A DNA stretch of 64,000 bases, taken from contig NZ_AZUN01000001.1 of NCBI RefSeq assembly GCF_000527095.1, forward strand, positions 3,919,501 through 3,983,500, given 5' to 3'. Position 1 is the first letter of the stretch. Each line of letters starts with the position of its first letter. Below the pieces are notes generated by a model. That model had not been told where the DNA came from and did no database searches. It saw only the letters and a program-made list of their open reading frames with translations. The stretch is from Methylomicrobium lacus LW14. GTDB lineage: Bacteria > Pseudomonadota > Gammaproteobacteria > Methylococcales > Methylomonadaceae. A program made the translations under genes and the position numbers. Below, in pieces: positions 38,785-46,757 of this stretch.

Positions 38785-38833
38785 AAAAAAGGGGCTTTGG
38801 CTGTGATCAAACGCAGCTAAAGCCCCTTTTTTG
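38785..38833. terminator. Bidirectional intrinsic terminator
   Basis: An A-tract, then a long stem (GGGGCTTTGGCTG / CAGCTAAAGCCCC with one G-A mismatch) and a T-tract. It serves the DUF3313 gene on the plus strand and the small gene at 38854-39168 on the minus strand. Confidence 0.9.
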
Positions 38834-38853
38834 TCGGATGCGGATAAAACGGC

Positions 38854-39168
38854 TTACTCGTTTTCCAGGTCGCTCAAAAACATATCCTGAATCAGGTTCC
38901 GCTCGCCATGGGTCAGCTTGAACCGTGCATATTGAGTGCCGGGCGGCAAAATTTCATGTTCTTGTTGCACATCGGAGGGCGATCTTCTGCGATCCTTTTG
39001 GCGTCTTTCTGCTTTGCGGCGGTTCAATTTGGCAAAGGTCGATTCTCTGCCTGGTATTTTTTCCTGCAATTCGGTGGTGCCGAATTGGCTGGAGGCGCTC
39101 CGGCGATCCTCATTTGGGCGCGTATCCGAGGTGCGCCGCACGTTTTTGCGTAAATTGATGATATTCAT
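38854..39168 (-). CDS. Small, highly charged hypothetical protein
   Basis: 104 residues, rich in Arg, Lys, Glu and Asp, with LNRRKAERRQKDRRRS in the middle and a less charged C-terminal part (LPPGTQYARFKLTHGERNLIQDMFLSDLENE). No signal peptide, membrane span or recognised domain. It could bind nucleic acid through the basic stretch, but nothing proves this. The terminator at 38785-38833 ends its transcript. Confidence 0.55.
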   Translation of the reverse strand: MNIINLRKNVRRTSDTRPNEDRRSASSQFGTTELQEKIPGRESTFAKLNRRKAERRQKDRRRSPSDVQQEHEILPPGTQYARFKLTHGERNLIQDMFLSDLENE

Positions 39169-39388
39169 TGTAATAGTGACTCTGTTAGTGATGGCGGTAT
39201 TCTGACCTTAAAAATGCTGTCATTTTTTCCATTAGCTAACTATAGAATAAAAACCGCCCGGATTCTATAGGTATATTTATCACATTATGTGAAAATCCAG
39301 ATTGCGTTCCTCGTTGAAGACCGACCAGCCGAATAGCTCTTTGCGATGGAGTTGTTTCATGGTTGCGCTTCCAGTGGAGACTCGGAAA

Positions 39389-39583
39389 TCATTGATCGGC
39401 CAGGGGATAGTGCCGGCGCCGCCTTTCTGTTTGCAGCAGAATGGCCGTGCGCGCGGCCGGGTCCATTTGCCGCCATTCCTTGATTTCGTCGAGCGTGCGA
39501 AAACAGCCCACGCAGAGATTGTTTTGATCAAGACAGCAGACGTTGACGCAAGGCGAGGCGGGGGCTTCCTGGCAAGAGTTCAT
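39389..39583 (-). CDS. DUF1289 family protein
   Basis: 64 residues from the ATG at 39583. Four cysteines in SPCVNVCCLDQNNLCVGCFRT define DUF1289, a small probable metal- or iron-sulfur-binding domain, followed by the conserved LDEIKEWRQM. A longer open frame to 39691 overlaps no other gene but is not conserved in style. It lies directly downstream of the CcsA-like gene on the same strand. Confidence 0.85.
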   Translation of the reverse strand: MNSCQEAPASPCVNVCCLDQNNLCVGCFRTLDEIKEWRQMDPAARTAILLQTERRRRHYPLADQ

Positions 39584-39618
39584 CGTGTTTCGGGGGTGTT
39601 GTGAAAAGGGGCGCGGCA

Positions 39619-40413
39619 TCAGCGGTGCAGAATCAGTTCCAGGACCAGCTTGCTGCCGAAATAGGCGAGCAGCAGCGACAGAAAGCCGCACAGCGTCAAT
39701 TTAATCGCGGTCCGTCCGCGCCAGCCATAGCGGATGCGGCCGAGGATCAGGCCGGAGAAATTGATCCAGGCCAGAATCGACAGCACCGTCTTATGCACGA
39801 GATGCTGGGCGAACAAATCTTCGACGAAAATAAAGCCGCTGATCAGTGAAATCGTCAAAAAAAACAAACCGGCGCTGAGCATCTGAAACAGCAGCGATTC
39901 CATCGTCTGCAACGGCGGCAGCGATTGAATATAGCGTTTCGGCGGATGGCTGCGCAATTGCTGATCCTGAACCGCGAGCAATATCGCCTGCAATGCGGCG
40001 ATGTTCAGCAGGCTGAACGCGATGATCGAGGTCAGGATGTGCGTGCTCATCTGCCAGTTATGAATGTGCAAAGGATGCGGCTTTTCGGAGGCGCTTAAAT
40101 CCAGCCCGAGCATCAGGGCGGTGATCGGAAACAGAATCACGCCGAGTTTTTCGACCGGCTTGTTGAGGGTCGCAACCAACAGCAGCAAGGCGACGATCAT
40201 CGACACCAAGGAGGCGGTGCTGAAAAAGCTGAAATTAAAGCCGTGGTAGTGTGTGAAATTGACCGCGATATAGGCGAAATGCGCGATGACCGCGATCCAG
40301 CCGGGCGACAGCGGCGCTTTTTCGCTCCGATCCTTATGAAAATGCCGGGCAATCAGCAGCGCATTGCAGACATAGGCGCCGATGGCAAGAAGAGCAAGCT
40401 GGATAGTGGTCAT
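39619..40413 (-). CDS. YpjD-like inner membrane protein (cytochrome c assembly CcsA/CcmC family)
   Basis: 264 residues from the ATG at 40413, with about eight membrane spans. The family's tryptophan-rich/His area is seen as HIHNWQMSTHILTSIIAFSLLN, and further His residues (AYIAVNFTHYHGF; DLFAQHLVHKTVLSILAWINFSGLI) could bind haem. The gene is divergent from ffh, the same neighbourhood as ypjD in enterobacteria, which supports YpjD rather than a true CcmC. Confidence 0.85.
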   Translation of the reverse strand: MTTIQLALLAIGAYVCNALLIARHFHKDRSEKAPLSPGWIAVIAHFAYIAVNFTHYHGFNFSFFSTASLVSMIVALLLLVATLNKPVEKLGVILFPITALMLGLDLSASEKPHPLHIHNWQMSTHILTSIIAFSLLNIAALQAILLAVQDQQLRSHPPKRYIQSLPPLQTMESLLFQMLSAGLFFLTISLISGFIFVEDLFAQHLVHKTVLSILAWINFSGLILGRIRYGWRGRTAIKLTLCGFLSLLLAYFGSKLVLELILHR

Positions 40414-40615
40414 TAAACAATTTCGTGGTCGAAAACGGGTCTGATTCGGATCGCTGACGCGGCTTTGAGCGCGGATTGTGCCTGCCACTGTCTATGGGAA
40501 AAACGGTGAGGATTACAGGACCGCTCAAGGTATGTTAGTATAGCCTGTTAGCGTGTCCTGATCCTAGCGCATTTGCGCGGGTCTAGTTTTCCTTGTCACC
40601 CAATAAGTTTACGCC

Positions 40616-41974
40616 ATGTTTGATAATTTAACCGATCGATTAAGTGATACCCTCAAAAAACTGAAAGGCCAGGGTCGCCTGACCGAGGACAACATCAAAG
40701 AAACCCTGCGCGAAGTGCGCATGGCCTTGCTGGAAGCCGATGTCGCCTTGCCTGTGGTGAACGATTTTATCGATCGCGTCAAAACCGGAGCCTTGGGCAA
40801 AACCGTGCAAAGCAGCCTGACACCGGGTCAGTCGATGGTCAAGCTGGTGCAGTCCGAATTGGTCAAGGTGATGGGTGAGCGCAATGAAGCGCTGAACCTG
40901 CGCACCACGCCGCCCGCGATCGTGCTGATGGCGGGCTTGCAGGGCGCCGGTAAAACCACCACGGTCGCCAAACTGGGCCGCTGGCTGAAGGAAAACCAAA
41001 AGAAAAAAGTCGGCGTGGTCAGTGTCGACATCTATCGTCCGGCCGCGATCAAGCAGCTGGAAACGCTTGCGGATGATGTGGGTCTGACATTTTATCCGAG
41101 CGATGACAGCCAAAAACCGATCGATATTGCGAATGCCGCAATCGACGCCGCGAAGCGTAAATTTTTAGACGTGTTGATCATCGATACCGCGGGCCGCCTG
41201 CACATCGATGACGAGATGATGGGCGAAATCAAGGAACTGCATGCCGCGGTCAAGCCGATCGAAACCTTGTTCGTGGTCGACAGCATGACCGGTCAGGACG
41301 CCGCGATCACCGCGAAAGCCTTCAACGACGCCTTGCCGTTGACCGGTGTGATTCTGACCAAGGCTGACGGCGATGCGCGTGGCGGGGCGGCCTTGTCGAT
41401 CCGTCATATTACCGGCAAGCCGATCAAGTTCATCGGTGTCGGCGAAAAAACCGACGCGCTCGAACCTTTCCATCCGGATCGGGTGGCTTCGCGTATCCTC
41501 GGCATGGGCGACATGCTCACGCTGATCGAGGAGATCGAACAGAAAGTCGATAAGGAAAAAGCGCAAAAGCTGGTCCGCAAGATTCAAAAAGGCAAGGGCT
41601 TCGACCTGGAAGACTTCCGCGAGCAGTTGGTTGAAATGCAAAACATGGGCGGCATCGGCACGATGCTCGACAGGCTGCCAGGCATGAACACCGTGCCGAA
41701 AGAAGTCAGAGAGAAAGTCAACGACAAGGAATTGGCCCGCCAGATCGCAGTGATCAATTCGATGACGCCGCAAGAACGCCGCTTCCCCGATCTGATCAAA
41801 GGCACTCGCAAAAAACGGATCGCCGACGGCTGCGGCCAGGATTTGAATGCGGTCAACCGGATGCTGAAGCAATTCATGATGATGGAAAAAATGATGAAGA
41901 AGCTGAAAGCCGGCGGCAACATGGCGAACATGATCCGCGGCATCAAGAGCAACGTGCGCGGCTTGCGGCGCTGA
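40616..41974 (+). CDS. ffh: Signal recognition particle protein Ffh
   Basis: 452 residues. N domain, then the SRP GTPase: G1 GLQGAGKTT, G3 DTAGRLHID, G4 TKADGDARGG, and a methionine-rich M domain at the C-terminus (MLKQFMMMEKMMKK) that binds signal peptides and 4.5S RNA. It targets nascent membrane proteins. The rpsP operon follows after a repeat-containing 263-base gap. Confidence 0.97.
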   Translation: MFDNLTDRLSDTLKKLKGQGRLTEDNIKETLREVRMALLEADVALPVVNDFIDRVKTGALGKTVQSSLTPGQSMVKLVQSELVKVMGERNEALNLRTTPPAIVLMAGLQGAGKTTTVAKLGRWLKENQKKKVGVVSVDIYRPAAIKQLETLADDVGLTFYPSDDSQKPIDIANAAIDAAKRKFLDVLIIDTAGRLHIDDEMMGEIKELHAAVKPIETLFVVDSMTGQDAAITAKAFNDALPLTGVILTKADGDARGGAALSIRHITGKPIKFIGVGEKTDALEPFHPDRVASRILGMGDMLTLIEEIEQKVDKEKAQKLVRKIQKGKGFDLEDFREQLVEMQNMGGIGTMLDRLPGMNTVPKEVREKVNDKELARQIAVINSMTPQERRFPDLIKGTRKKRIADGCGQDLNAVNRMLKQFMMMEKMMKKLKAGGNMANMIRGIKSNVRGLRR

Positions 41975-41981
41975 GGTTTGA

Positions 41982-42077
41982 AAACCCTCTCTCCCTCTGG
42001 GAGAGGGCAGGGTGAGGGCGATCAAAAAGGCATTTTAAACTCTCGTCCTATTCCCTTTCTCAAAAGGAGAGGGAATT
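41982..42077. repeat. CCCTCTCCC-type intergenic hairpins
   Basis: Two adjacent inverted repeats: CTCTCCC/GGGAGAG around 41989-42007, followed by GGGTGAGGG, and ATTCCCT / AGGGAAT-like arms around 42049-42077. This is a common dispersed repeat type in proteobacteria. It lies between ffh and rpsP and may act as a transcript end. Confidence 0.55.
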
Positions 42078-42237
42078 GGCTTTGTGCATCGCTTCCGGCG
42101 TCAGTCCAAGTCACATCCGCCACGCAACAAAAATCAACAAACCCTAATTTTGTGCCTATTCATCGCTTTACATATCAGTAAAATCGCGTAGAATAGGCAG
42201 ATTAATTTTTTTGAATTAAATGTTTTGAGGAACTTTA

Positions 42238-42489
42238 ATGGTAACCATTCGCCTTACTAGAACCGGCGCGAAAAATCGTCCTTTTTACCACGTCATCGTC
42301 GCTGACAGCAGAAGCGGTCGTGACGGTCGTTACATCGAGCGCCTCGGCTTCTTCAACCCTCTGGCACGCGGCAGCGAAGTCAGATTGCGTTTGGACAGCG
42401 AGCGCGTTGAATACTGGAAATCTCATGGCGCGCAACCTTCCGACCGCGTTGCGAGATTGATCAAAGACGCTGCGAAGGCAATTGCCTAA
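42238..42489 (+). CDS. rpsP: 30S ribosomal protein S16
   Basis: 83 residues, standard S16 start MVTIRLTRTGAKNRPFYHVIVADSRS and FNPLARGSEVRLRLD. GAGGAAC lies before the ATG. First gene of the rpsP-rimM-trmD-rplS operon. Confidence 0.98.
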   Translation: MVTIRLTRTGAKNRPFYHVIVADSRSGRDGRYIERLGFFNPLARGSEVRLRLDSERVEYWKSHGAQPSDRVARLIKDAAKAIA

Positions 42490-42497
42490 ACCGGATT

Positions 42498-43010
42498 TTG
42501 ACCAGAGAACACGATAATACCGTCGACGTCGGCAAAATTTCCGGCGTTTTTGGTATCAAAGGCTGGGTAAAGATTTTTTCTTACACCAGTCCGAAGGAAA
42601 ATATCCTGAATTATTCGCCCTGGCTTTTGATAAAAAAAGGCGAGACGAAGACGGTTGAAATCGTCAGCGGCCACCTGCAAGGCGGCGGCATCGTTGCCCA
42701 GATTAAGGGTGTGGATGATCGCAGTCAGGCGGAAGCCTTGGTCGGTTGGGAGATTTTCATTCGCCGCGAGCAACTGCCCGCAACGTCCGAAGGCGAATAT
42801 TACTGGTCCGATCTGATCGGATTAGAGGTCGTGACGACCGACGGTGTGGTGCTGGGCGTGGTGGATAACCTGCTCGAAACCGGCGCGAATGATGTGTTGA
42901 TCGTGAAAGGCGAACGCGAACGCGCGGTGCCGTTTATCAAGGGTCAGGTCATCGTCAAGGTCGACCGCGAAGGCGGTTGCATCGTCGTCGATTGGGACCC
43001 TGAGTTTTAA
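42498..43010 (+). CDS. rimM: Ribosome maturation factor RimM
   Basis: 170 residues from a TTG codon eight bases after rpsP. N-terminal RimM barrel (VGKISGVFGIKGWVKIFSYT) and C-terminal PRC barrel (EGEYYWSDLIGLEV). Assists 30S maturation through S19. The weak TTG start may keep expression below that of the flanking ribosomal proteins. Confidence 0.96.
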   Translation: MTREHDNTVDVGKISGVFGIKGWVKIFSYTSPKENILNYSPWLLIKKGETKTVEIVSGHLQGGGIVAQIKGVDDRSQAEALVGWEIFIRREQLPATSEGEYYWSDLIGLEVVTTDGVVLGVVDNLLETGANDVLIVKGERERAVPFIKGQVIVKVDREGGCIVVDWDPEF

Positions 43011-43018
43011 CAGCCGAC

Positions 43019-43762
43019 ATGCGTTTTGATGTCGTCTCGATCTTCCCGGACATGGTCGCCGGCGCCGCAAGCTATGGCGTGACCGGCAGGGCGATCGAGC
43101 GGCAACTTGTCAGTCTGAACGTATGGAACCCCAGGGACTATACCGAAGACCGGCACCGAACCGTCGACGACAGGCCTTACGGCGGCGGCCCGGGCATGGT
43201 GATGAAATACCCGCCCCTGCATGATGCGGTAACGGCGGCGAAAGCGGCGGGTGCAAGCCCGGCCAAAGTGGTTTATTTAAGTCCTCAAGGCAAGTTATTG
43301 ACCCAGGAACTATTGGCCGAGGCCAGTCAGCTCAGTCAATTGATTCTTGTCGCAGGGCGTTATGAAGGCGTTGACGAACGTTTCGTCGAGCTCGATTGCG
43401 ACGAGGAATGGTCGCTCGGCGACTATGTGATCAGCGGCGGCGAACTCGCGGCCCTGATCGTAATCGACGGCATTACGCGCTTACTGCCCGGCGTGCTCGG
43501 CGATGAAGCCTCCGCGGAGCAGGACTCGCACCGAAACGGATTGTTGGATTGTCCGCATTTTACCCGGCCCGAGCATCTGGATGGTTATCCGGTGCCGAAG
43601 GTGTTGTTGGGCGGCAATCATGCCGAAATCGAGCGCTGGCGGATGAAACAGGCGCTCGGCAGAACCTGGCAGAGACGCCCGGACTTGCTGGAAAACCAGC
43701 AGCTAAGCCCGGAACAGCAAGCCCTGCTGAACGAATTTAAAATTGAAGTTGATGTTTATTAG
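43019..43762 (+). CDS. trmD: tRNA (guanine-N1)-methyltransferase TrmD
   Basis: 247 residues. SPOUT-fold enzyme that makes m1G37 in tRNA. Conserved features: MRFDVVSIFPDMV at the start, DDRPYGGGPGMVM, the trefoil-knot motif LVAGRYEGVDERF and SLGDYVISGGELAALIVID. Eight bases after rimM and eight before rplS. Confidence 0.98.
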   Translation: MRFDVVSIFPDMVAGAASYGVTGRAIERQLVSLNVWNPRDYTEDRHRTVDDRPYGGGPGMVMKYPPLHDAVTAAKAAGASPAKVVYLSPQGKLLTQELLAEASQLSQLILVAGRYEGVDERFVELDCDEEWSLGDYVISGGELAALIVIDGITRLLPGVLGDEASAEQDSHRNGLLDCPHFTRPEHLDGYPVPKVLLGGNHAEIERWRMKQALGRTWQRRPDLLENQQLSPEQQALLNEFKIEVDVY

Positions 43763-43770
43763 GTGTGGTA

Positions 43771-44112
43771 ATGAGCAATATTATTGAAGCATTGGAAAAA
43801 GAACAATTAAAGCAGATCCCGGACTTTTCGACCGGCGATACCGTTGTCGTACAAGTACGCGTCAAGGAAGGCGAGCGTGAAAGAATTCAGGCGTTCGAAG
43901 GCATCGTCATCGCGAAGCGCAACCGCGGTTTGAACTCTGCTTTCACCGTCAGAAAAATCTCGCACGGCACTGGCGTAGAGCGCGTTTTCCAAACGCACAG
44001 CCCGGTGATCAGCGAAATCCAAGTTAAGCGCCGCGGCGATGTACGCAGAGCGAAACTGTACTACTTGCGTGATTTGACTGGTCGGGCAGCGAGAATTAAA
44101 GAAAAACTGTAA
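43771..44112 (+). CDS. rplS: 50S ribosomal protein L19
   Basis: 113 residues from the ATG at 43771 (AGGTG upstream); the GTG six bases earlier is unlikely. MSNIIEALEKEQLKQIPDFSTGDTVVVQVRVKEG is the standard L19 start. Last gene of the operon, followed by an intrinsic terminator. Confidence 0.98.
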   Translation: MSNIIEALEKEQLKQIPDFSTGDTVVVQVRVKEGERERIQAFEGIVIAKRNRGLNSAFTVRKISHGTGVERVFQTHSPVISEIQVKRRGDVRRAKLYYLRDLTGRAARIKEKL

Positions 44113-44129
44113 GAAGTTTTTTACAGAAG

Positions 44130-44160
44130 AAAAAAAGGCGACCGTGGGTCGCCTTTTTTT
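44130..44160 (+). terminator. Intrinsic terminator of the rpsP operon
   Basis: Stem AAAAGGCGACC / GGTCGCCTTTT with a 3-base loop and a run of eight T, 18 bases after rplS. Confidence 0.95.
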
Positions 44161-44371
44161 TGCGTGAAATCTTATCAGCTTGGTTGCAGGCGAATTTTGT
44201 TACTAACTTGGTCGGCTTTCCAGATAAATTTCCTGAAGGGCGTTGCATTTCGATTGGGATGTGATATTTTCGCGCATATGAGTGAAAATAAACCGGTTTT
44301 GGGATTTCGAAATCTATTAGGCAACTGAGTGACGCAATGTTTTGCGTCTTTTAGGATGCCTAATTATAATA

Positions 44372-44838
44372 GTTAGGCACATCCAAAAATACCATTCATG
44401 GAATATCTGCCAGACATTGAAGCTGAGATTACTTATCTCCCAACACAGGCCGGGGGACGTCAGGGCTACATTGGCACTGGTTATCGAGGTCAGTTCTATT
44501 ACGATGGTACAGATTGGGACGCTCAGCAAACCTTTATCGGCTGCGAGAGAGTTGAACCGGGAGGCAACGTAAAAGCAACATTGCGCTTTGCCAGCCCTCA
44601 AGCACACGACGAAAAGCTTGCGGTAGGCACTGTGTTTTTAGTCCGGGAAGGCTCTAAAACCGTTGGCTATGGCAAGGTCACAAGCATCCTTAATCTTGCA
44701 GCACACGCAGCAGAAGTTCGCACCAAGGAACAAGGCAAGCTATGATCCCTTTGATTTTATTTTTGATTTTGCAGCGCCAAATGCCTAACGAATAAGGTTA
44801 GATTGTGTGAGCGAAGCGAACCACAATCTGAACCGGTT
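44372..44838 (+). mobile_element. Integron-like gene cassette (no integrase nearby)
   Basis: Bounded on the left by GTTAGGC (44372-44378) and on the right by an attC-like site, with the single open frame starting only 20 bases after the left boundary and ending 38 bases before the right site. This compact one-gene layout is that of integron cassettes. No intI is in the window, so it would belong to a cluster of attC sites lacking an integrase. The right boundary is placed before GTTGGAC at 44839. Confidence 0.5.
44398..44745 (+). CDS. EF-Tu domain III-like protein
   Basis: 115 residues. The chain resembles the last beta-barrel of elongation factor Tu: DIEAEITYLPTQAGGRQGYI (EF-Tu: EAEIYVLSKEEGGRHTPF), YRGQFYYDGTDWD and VREGSKTVGYGKVTSIL (EF-Tu: REGGRTVGAGVV). 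The GTPase and second domains are absent. In EF-Tu this barrel contacts tRNA and EF-Ts. The lower-GC coding style and the attC-like neighbour suggest horizontal arrival. The role is unknown. Confidence 0.6.
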   Translation: MEYLPDIEAEITYLPTQAGGRQGYIGTGYRGQFYYDGTDWDAQQTFIGCERVEPGGNVKATLRFASPQAHDEKLAVGTVFLVREGSKTVGYGKVTSILNLAAHAAEVRTKEQGKL

Positions 44839-44845
44839 GTTGGAC
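44783..44845 (+). other. attC-like recombination site
   Basis: 63 bases running from GCCTAAC (fits the RYYYAAC box) to GTTGGAC (fits GTTRRRY). Between them, GGTTAGATTGTG and CACAATCTGAACC pair with a single unpaired base, around a variable loop (TGAGCGAAGCGAAC). Imperfect inner arms with an extrahelical base are the recognised structural feature of integron attC sites. Confidence 0.55.
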
Positions 44846-45216
44846 GAGCCCGGTGGTGGAAGGCGGACTTTATTATAAGAAAATAGCTTTTCGGATGTCG
44901 CGGGTCGCTGTAGCTTGTCGAAAGCCGCAGTACGCAAAAATGAGCCCTGGGCGTCGCGCTGGCAATGCCGTGAGCCGGAAATTGACGAGATAGCAGTGAA
45001 TGTTAACCTTTTTCGGGCGAGCGCGATTCTCGGCTGGAAAATGCCAATGTCGATCCCCCGGATTGACGAATGCGTTTACATAAGCGGTTGTGCCTCCCTG
45101 CTGTTAGCCGGATGGCGCCGACCGCCCGGCTGTGAACGGAGAGGGTATCCTGGTTTTCACAATCCGCATAGCGCCGCCGCAGCAAGGACACGGGATCGGA
45201 GGGCGGCTCCGAAGCC

Positions 45217-45303
45217 GGGTAGGGTGGGCACGTGCTTTTCGTGCCTACGCGGAACGGGTTTGCGATGCTAGATGGTGGGCAGAAAAGCGCTGCCCACCCT
45301 ACA
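45217..45303. repeat. REP-like hairpins upstream of the RAYT gene
   Basis: Two hairpins: GGCACG / CGTGCC near 45227-45245 inside GTAGGGTGGGCACG, and GGTGGGCA / TGCCCACC at 45274-45298 followed by CTACATTT. The second arm pair recurs at 54119-54142. The rest of the 609-base gap 44746-45354 shows only the attC-like site and no gene. Confidence 0.65.
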
Positions 45304-45354
45304 TTTAATGACTTTTTGCTATAATCAAAACCTGTCTGACGGCTGGGTTTTGTT

Positions 45355-45909
45355 ATGTCACGTTATCGGCGCGCCGATATTTCGGGCGCAACTTATTTTT
45401 TCACGGTAGTGACCTATCGTCGTCGCCCGACTCTTTGCGATGCTCCGGTACGTGGGGCGTTGCGCGACGCCGTCAAAAAGGTACAATCGCGCCATCCCTT
45501 CACCATCGATGCTTGGGTTTTACTGCCAGACCATCTGCACACGATTTGGACATTGCCGGCGGGAGACGCCAATTATGCCATGCGATGGAGCTTGATCAAA
45601 CGCCGGGTGTCTTTGGCCTGTGCTGAACATTATCATCGAACGAATTGGATGACGGCCTCCAAAATCAAACACCGCGAATCCACTTTTTGGCAACGGCGCT
45701 ATTGGGAGCATTGCATTACCACGGAATCGGGTTATTCTCGTCATAGAGATTACAATGCCATTAATCCGGTTAAACATGGCTTGGTGACGCAAGTACGGGA
45801 TTGGCCGTATTCTACCTTTCACCGCGATGTCGAGCGGGGTATTTATCCTCTGGATTGGGGCGGGGCGTCCACTATGCTTGATTTGCCATTTGGCGGCGAA
45901 CCCTCTTAA
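45355..45909 (+). CDS. REP-associated tyrosine transposase (RAYT, Y1_Tnp)
   Basis: 184 residues. HUH-type Y1 transposase: YFFTVVTYRRRPTL, the HUH metal motif in LLPDHLHTIWTLP, and the segment YNAINPVKHGLVTQVRDWPYSTFHR near the C-terminus; the catalytic tyrosine is expected in the SGYSRHRDYNAINPVK region. RAYTs are single-copy domesticated relatives of IS200/IS605 transposases that act on REP hairpins. Matching hairpins lie directly upstream. Confidence 0.93.
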   Translation: MSRYRRADISGATYFFTVVTYRRRPTLCDAPVRGALRDAVKKVQSRHPFTIDAWVLLPDHLHTIWTLPAGDANYAMRWSLIKRRVSLACAEHYHRTNWMTASKIKHRESTFWQRRYWEHCITTESGYSRHRDYNAINPVKHGLVTQVRDWPYSTFHRDVERGIYPLDWGGASTMLDLPFGGEPS

Positions 45910-46107
45910 CCTGTAAGGTAAATTCGCCGCAGTTAATCCTCCATTTTGCAGAACCGTAGGATAATGGTATGGATTCCTCTTCTTCTTTCAAGTAGGTGTT
46001 GAATCCTTCCACTTTGGCACATCGCGATCGTTGGGAAGGGGAGGCGTCTATACCATTTTCCTACGCGCTTATTCATGCCTTCCCACCAATCGAACTGGAG
46101 CAACTTG

Positions 46108-46668
46108 ATGGATTCTCTATTAAGACACCCCTTAACTTTGCTGATCATTGGCGCGATGCTCAGCGGTTTAATCATTCCATTCATAACCCGAAATTGGCAA
46201 AATCGACAAAAATCACTCGAAATCAAAACCACTTTGGTCTCCGAAATCAGCGAGTCTGTCATGGAGTTCTTTATGTCGATCCAATTCGCTCATCTACGCA
46301 AAGAGATTCGGAGAACTCCTCCGATTCCGGTAACACCCCAGGAACAAGCCGAATTTGACCAGGCTTATAAAGCGTGGGAGATCAAGAGCGCAGTCATCGG
46401 AACGAAACTGCAAGCTTATTTTCCCAATGCGAATATACCCAAAACATGGACGGCTTTTGCCGACGTTTTGACGCGCTTTTACGCCCTGGAGGGCATTGCC
46501 GAGCCGCAGCTTCCTGATAGTATGTCATCATTAGCGAAGCAGATTTCAGCCACATTATCCTATGACCTACCTGAGCCGGCGACCTATATGCAACTGCGAG
46601 AAGCCGTGCTGCAATGTAAATCTGACATAATCAGCGCCGTTCTACAGGCTAAGATGTCTCTTAGCTGA
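46108..46668 (+). CDS. Hypothetical single-span membrane protein
   Basis: 186 residues from the ATG at 46108, which has GGAG eight bases upstream; an in-frame ATG at 46075 lacks one. A membrane segment (about residues 8-26, LTLLIIGAMLSGLIIPFIT) is followed by a charged, probably cytoplasmic helical domain. No recognised family. It lies between the RAYT gene and the LuxR-type regulator, which it faces convergently. Confidence 0.6.
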   Translation: MDSLLRHPLTLLIIGAMLSGLIIPFITRNWQNRQKSLEIKTTLVSEISESVMEFFMSIQFAHLRKEIRRTPPIPVTPQEQAEFDQAYKAWEIKSAVIGTKLQAYFPNANIPKTWTAFADVLTRFYALEGIAEPQLPDSMSSLAKQISATLSYDLPEPATYMQLREAVLQCKSDIISAVLQAKMSLS

Positions 46669-46757
46669 TGGCTGCTTCGTTCTTCCTCCGGACTGTTATG
46701 GATTCTCCAGCACGGCACGATTTCTCCGGGCTACACGCTACGGAAAGTCAAAGCGCC

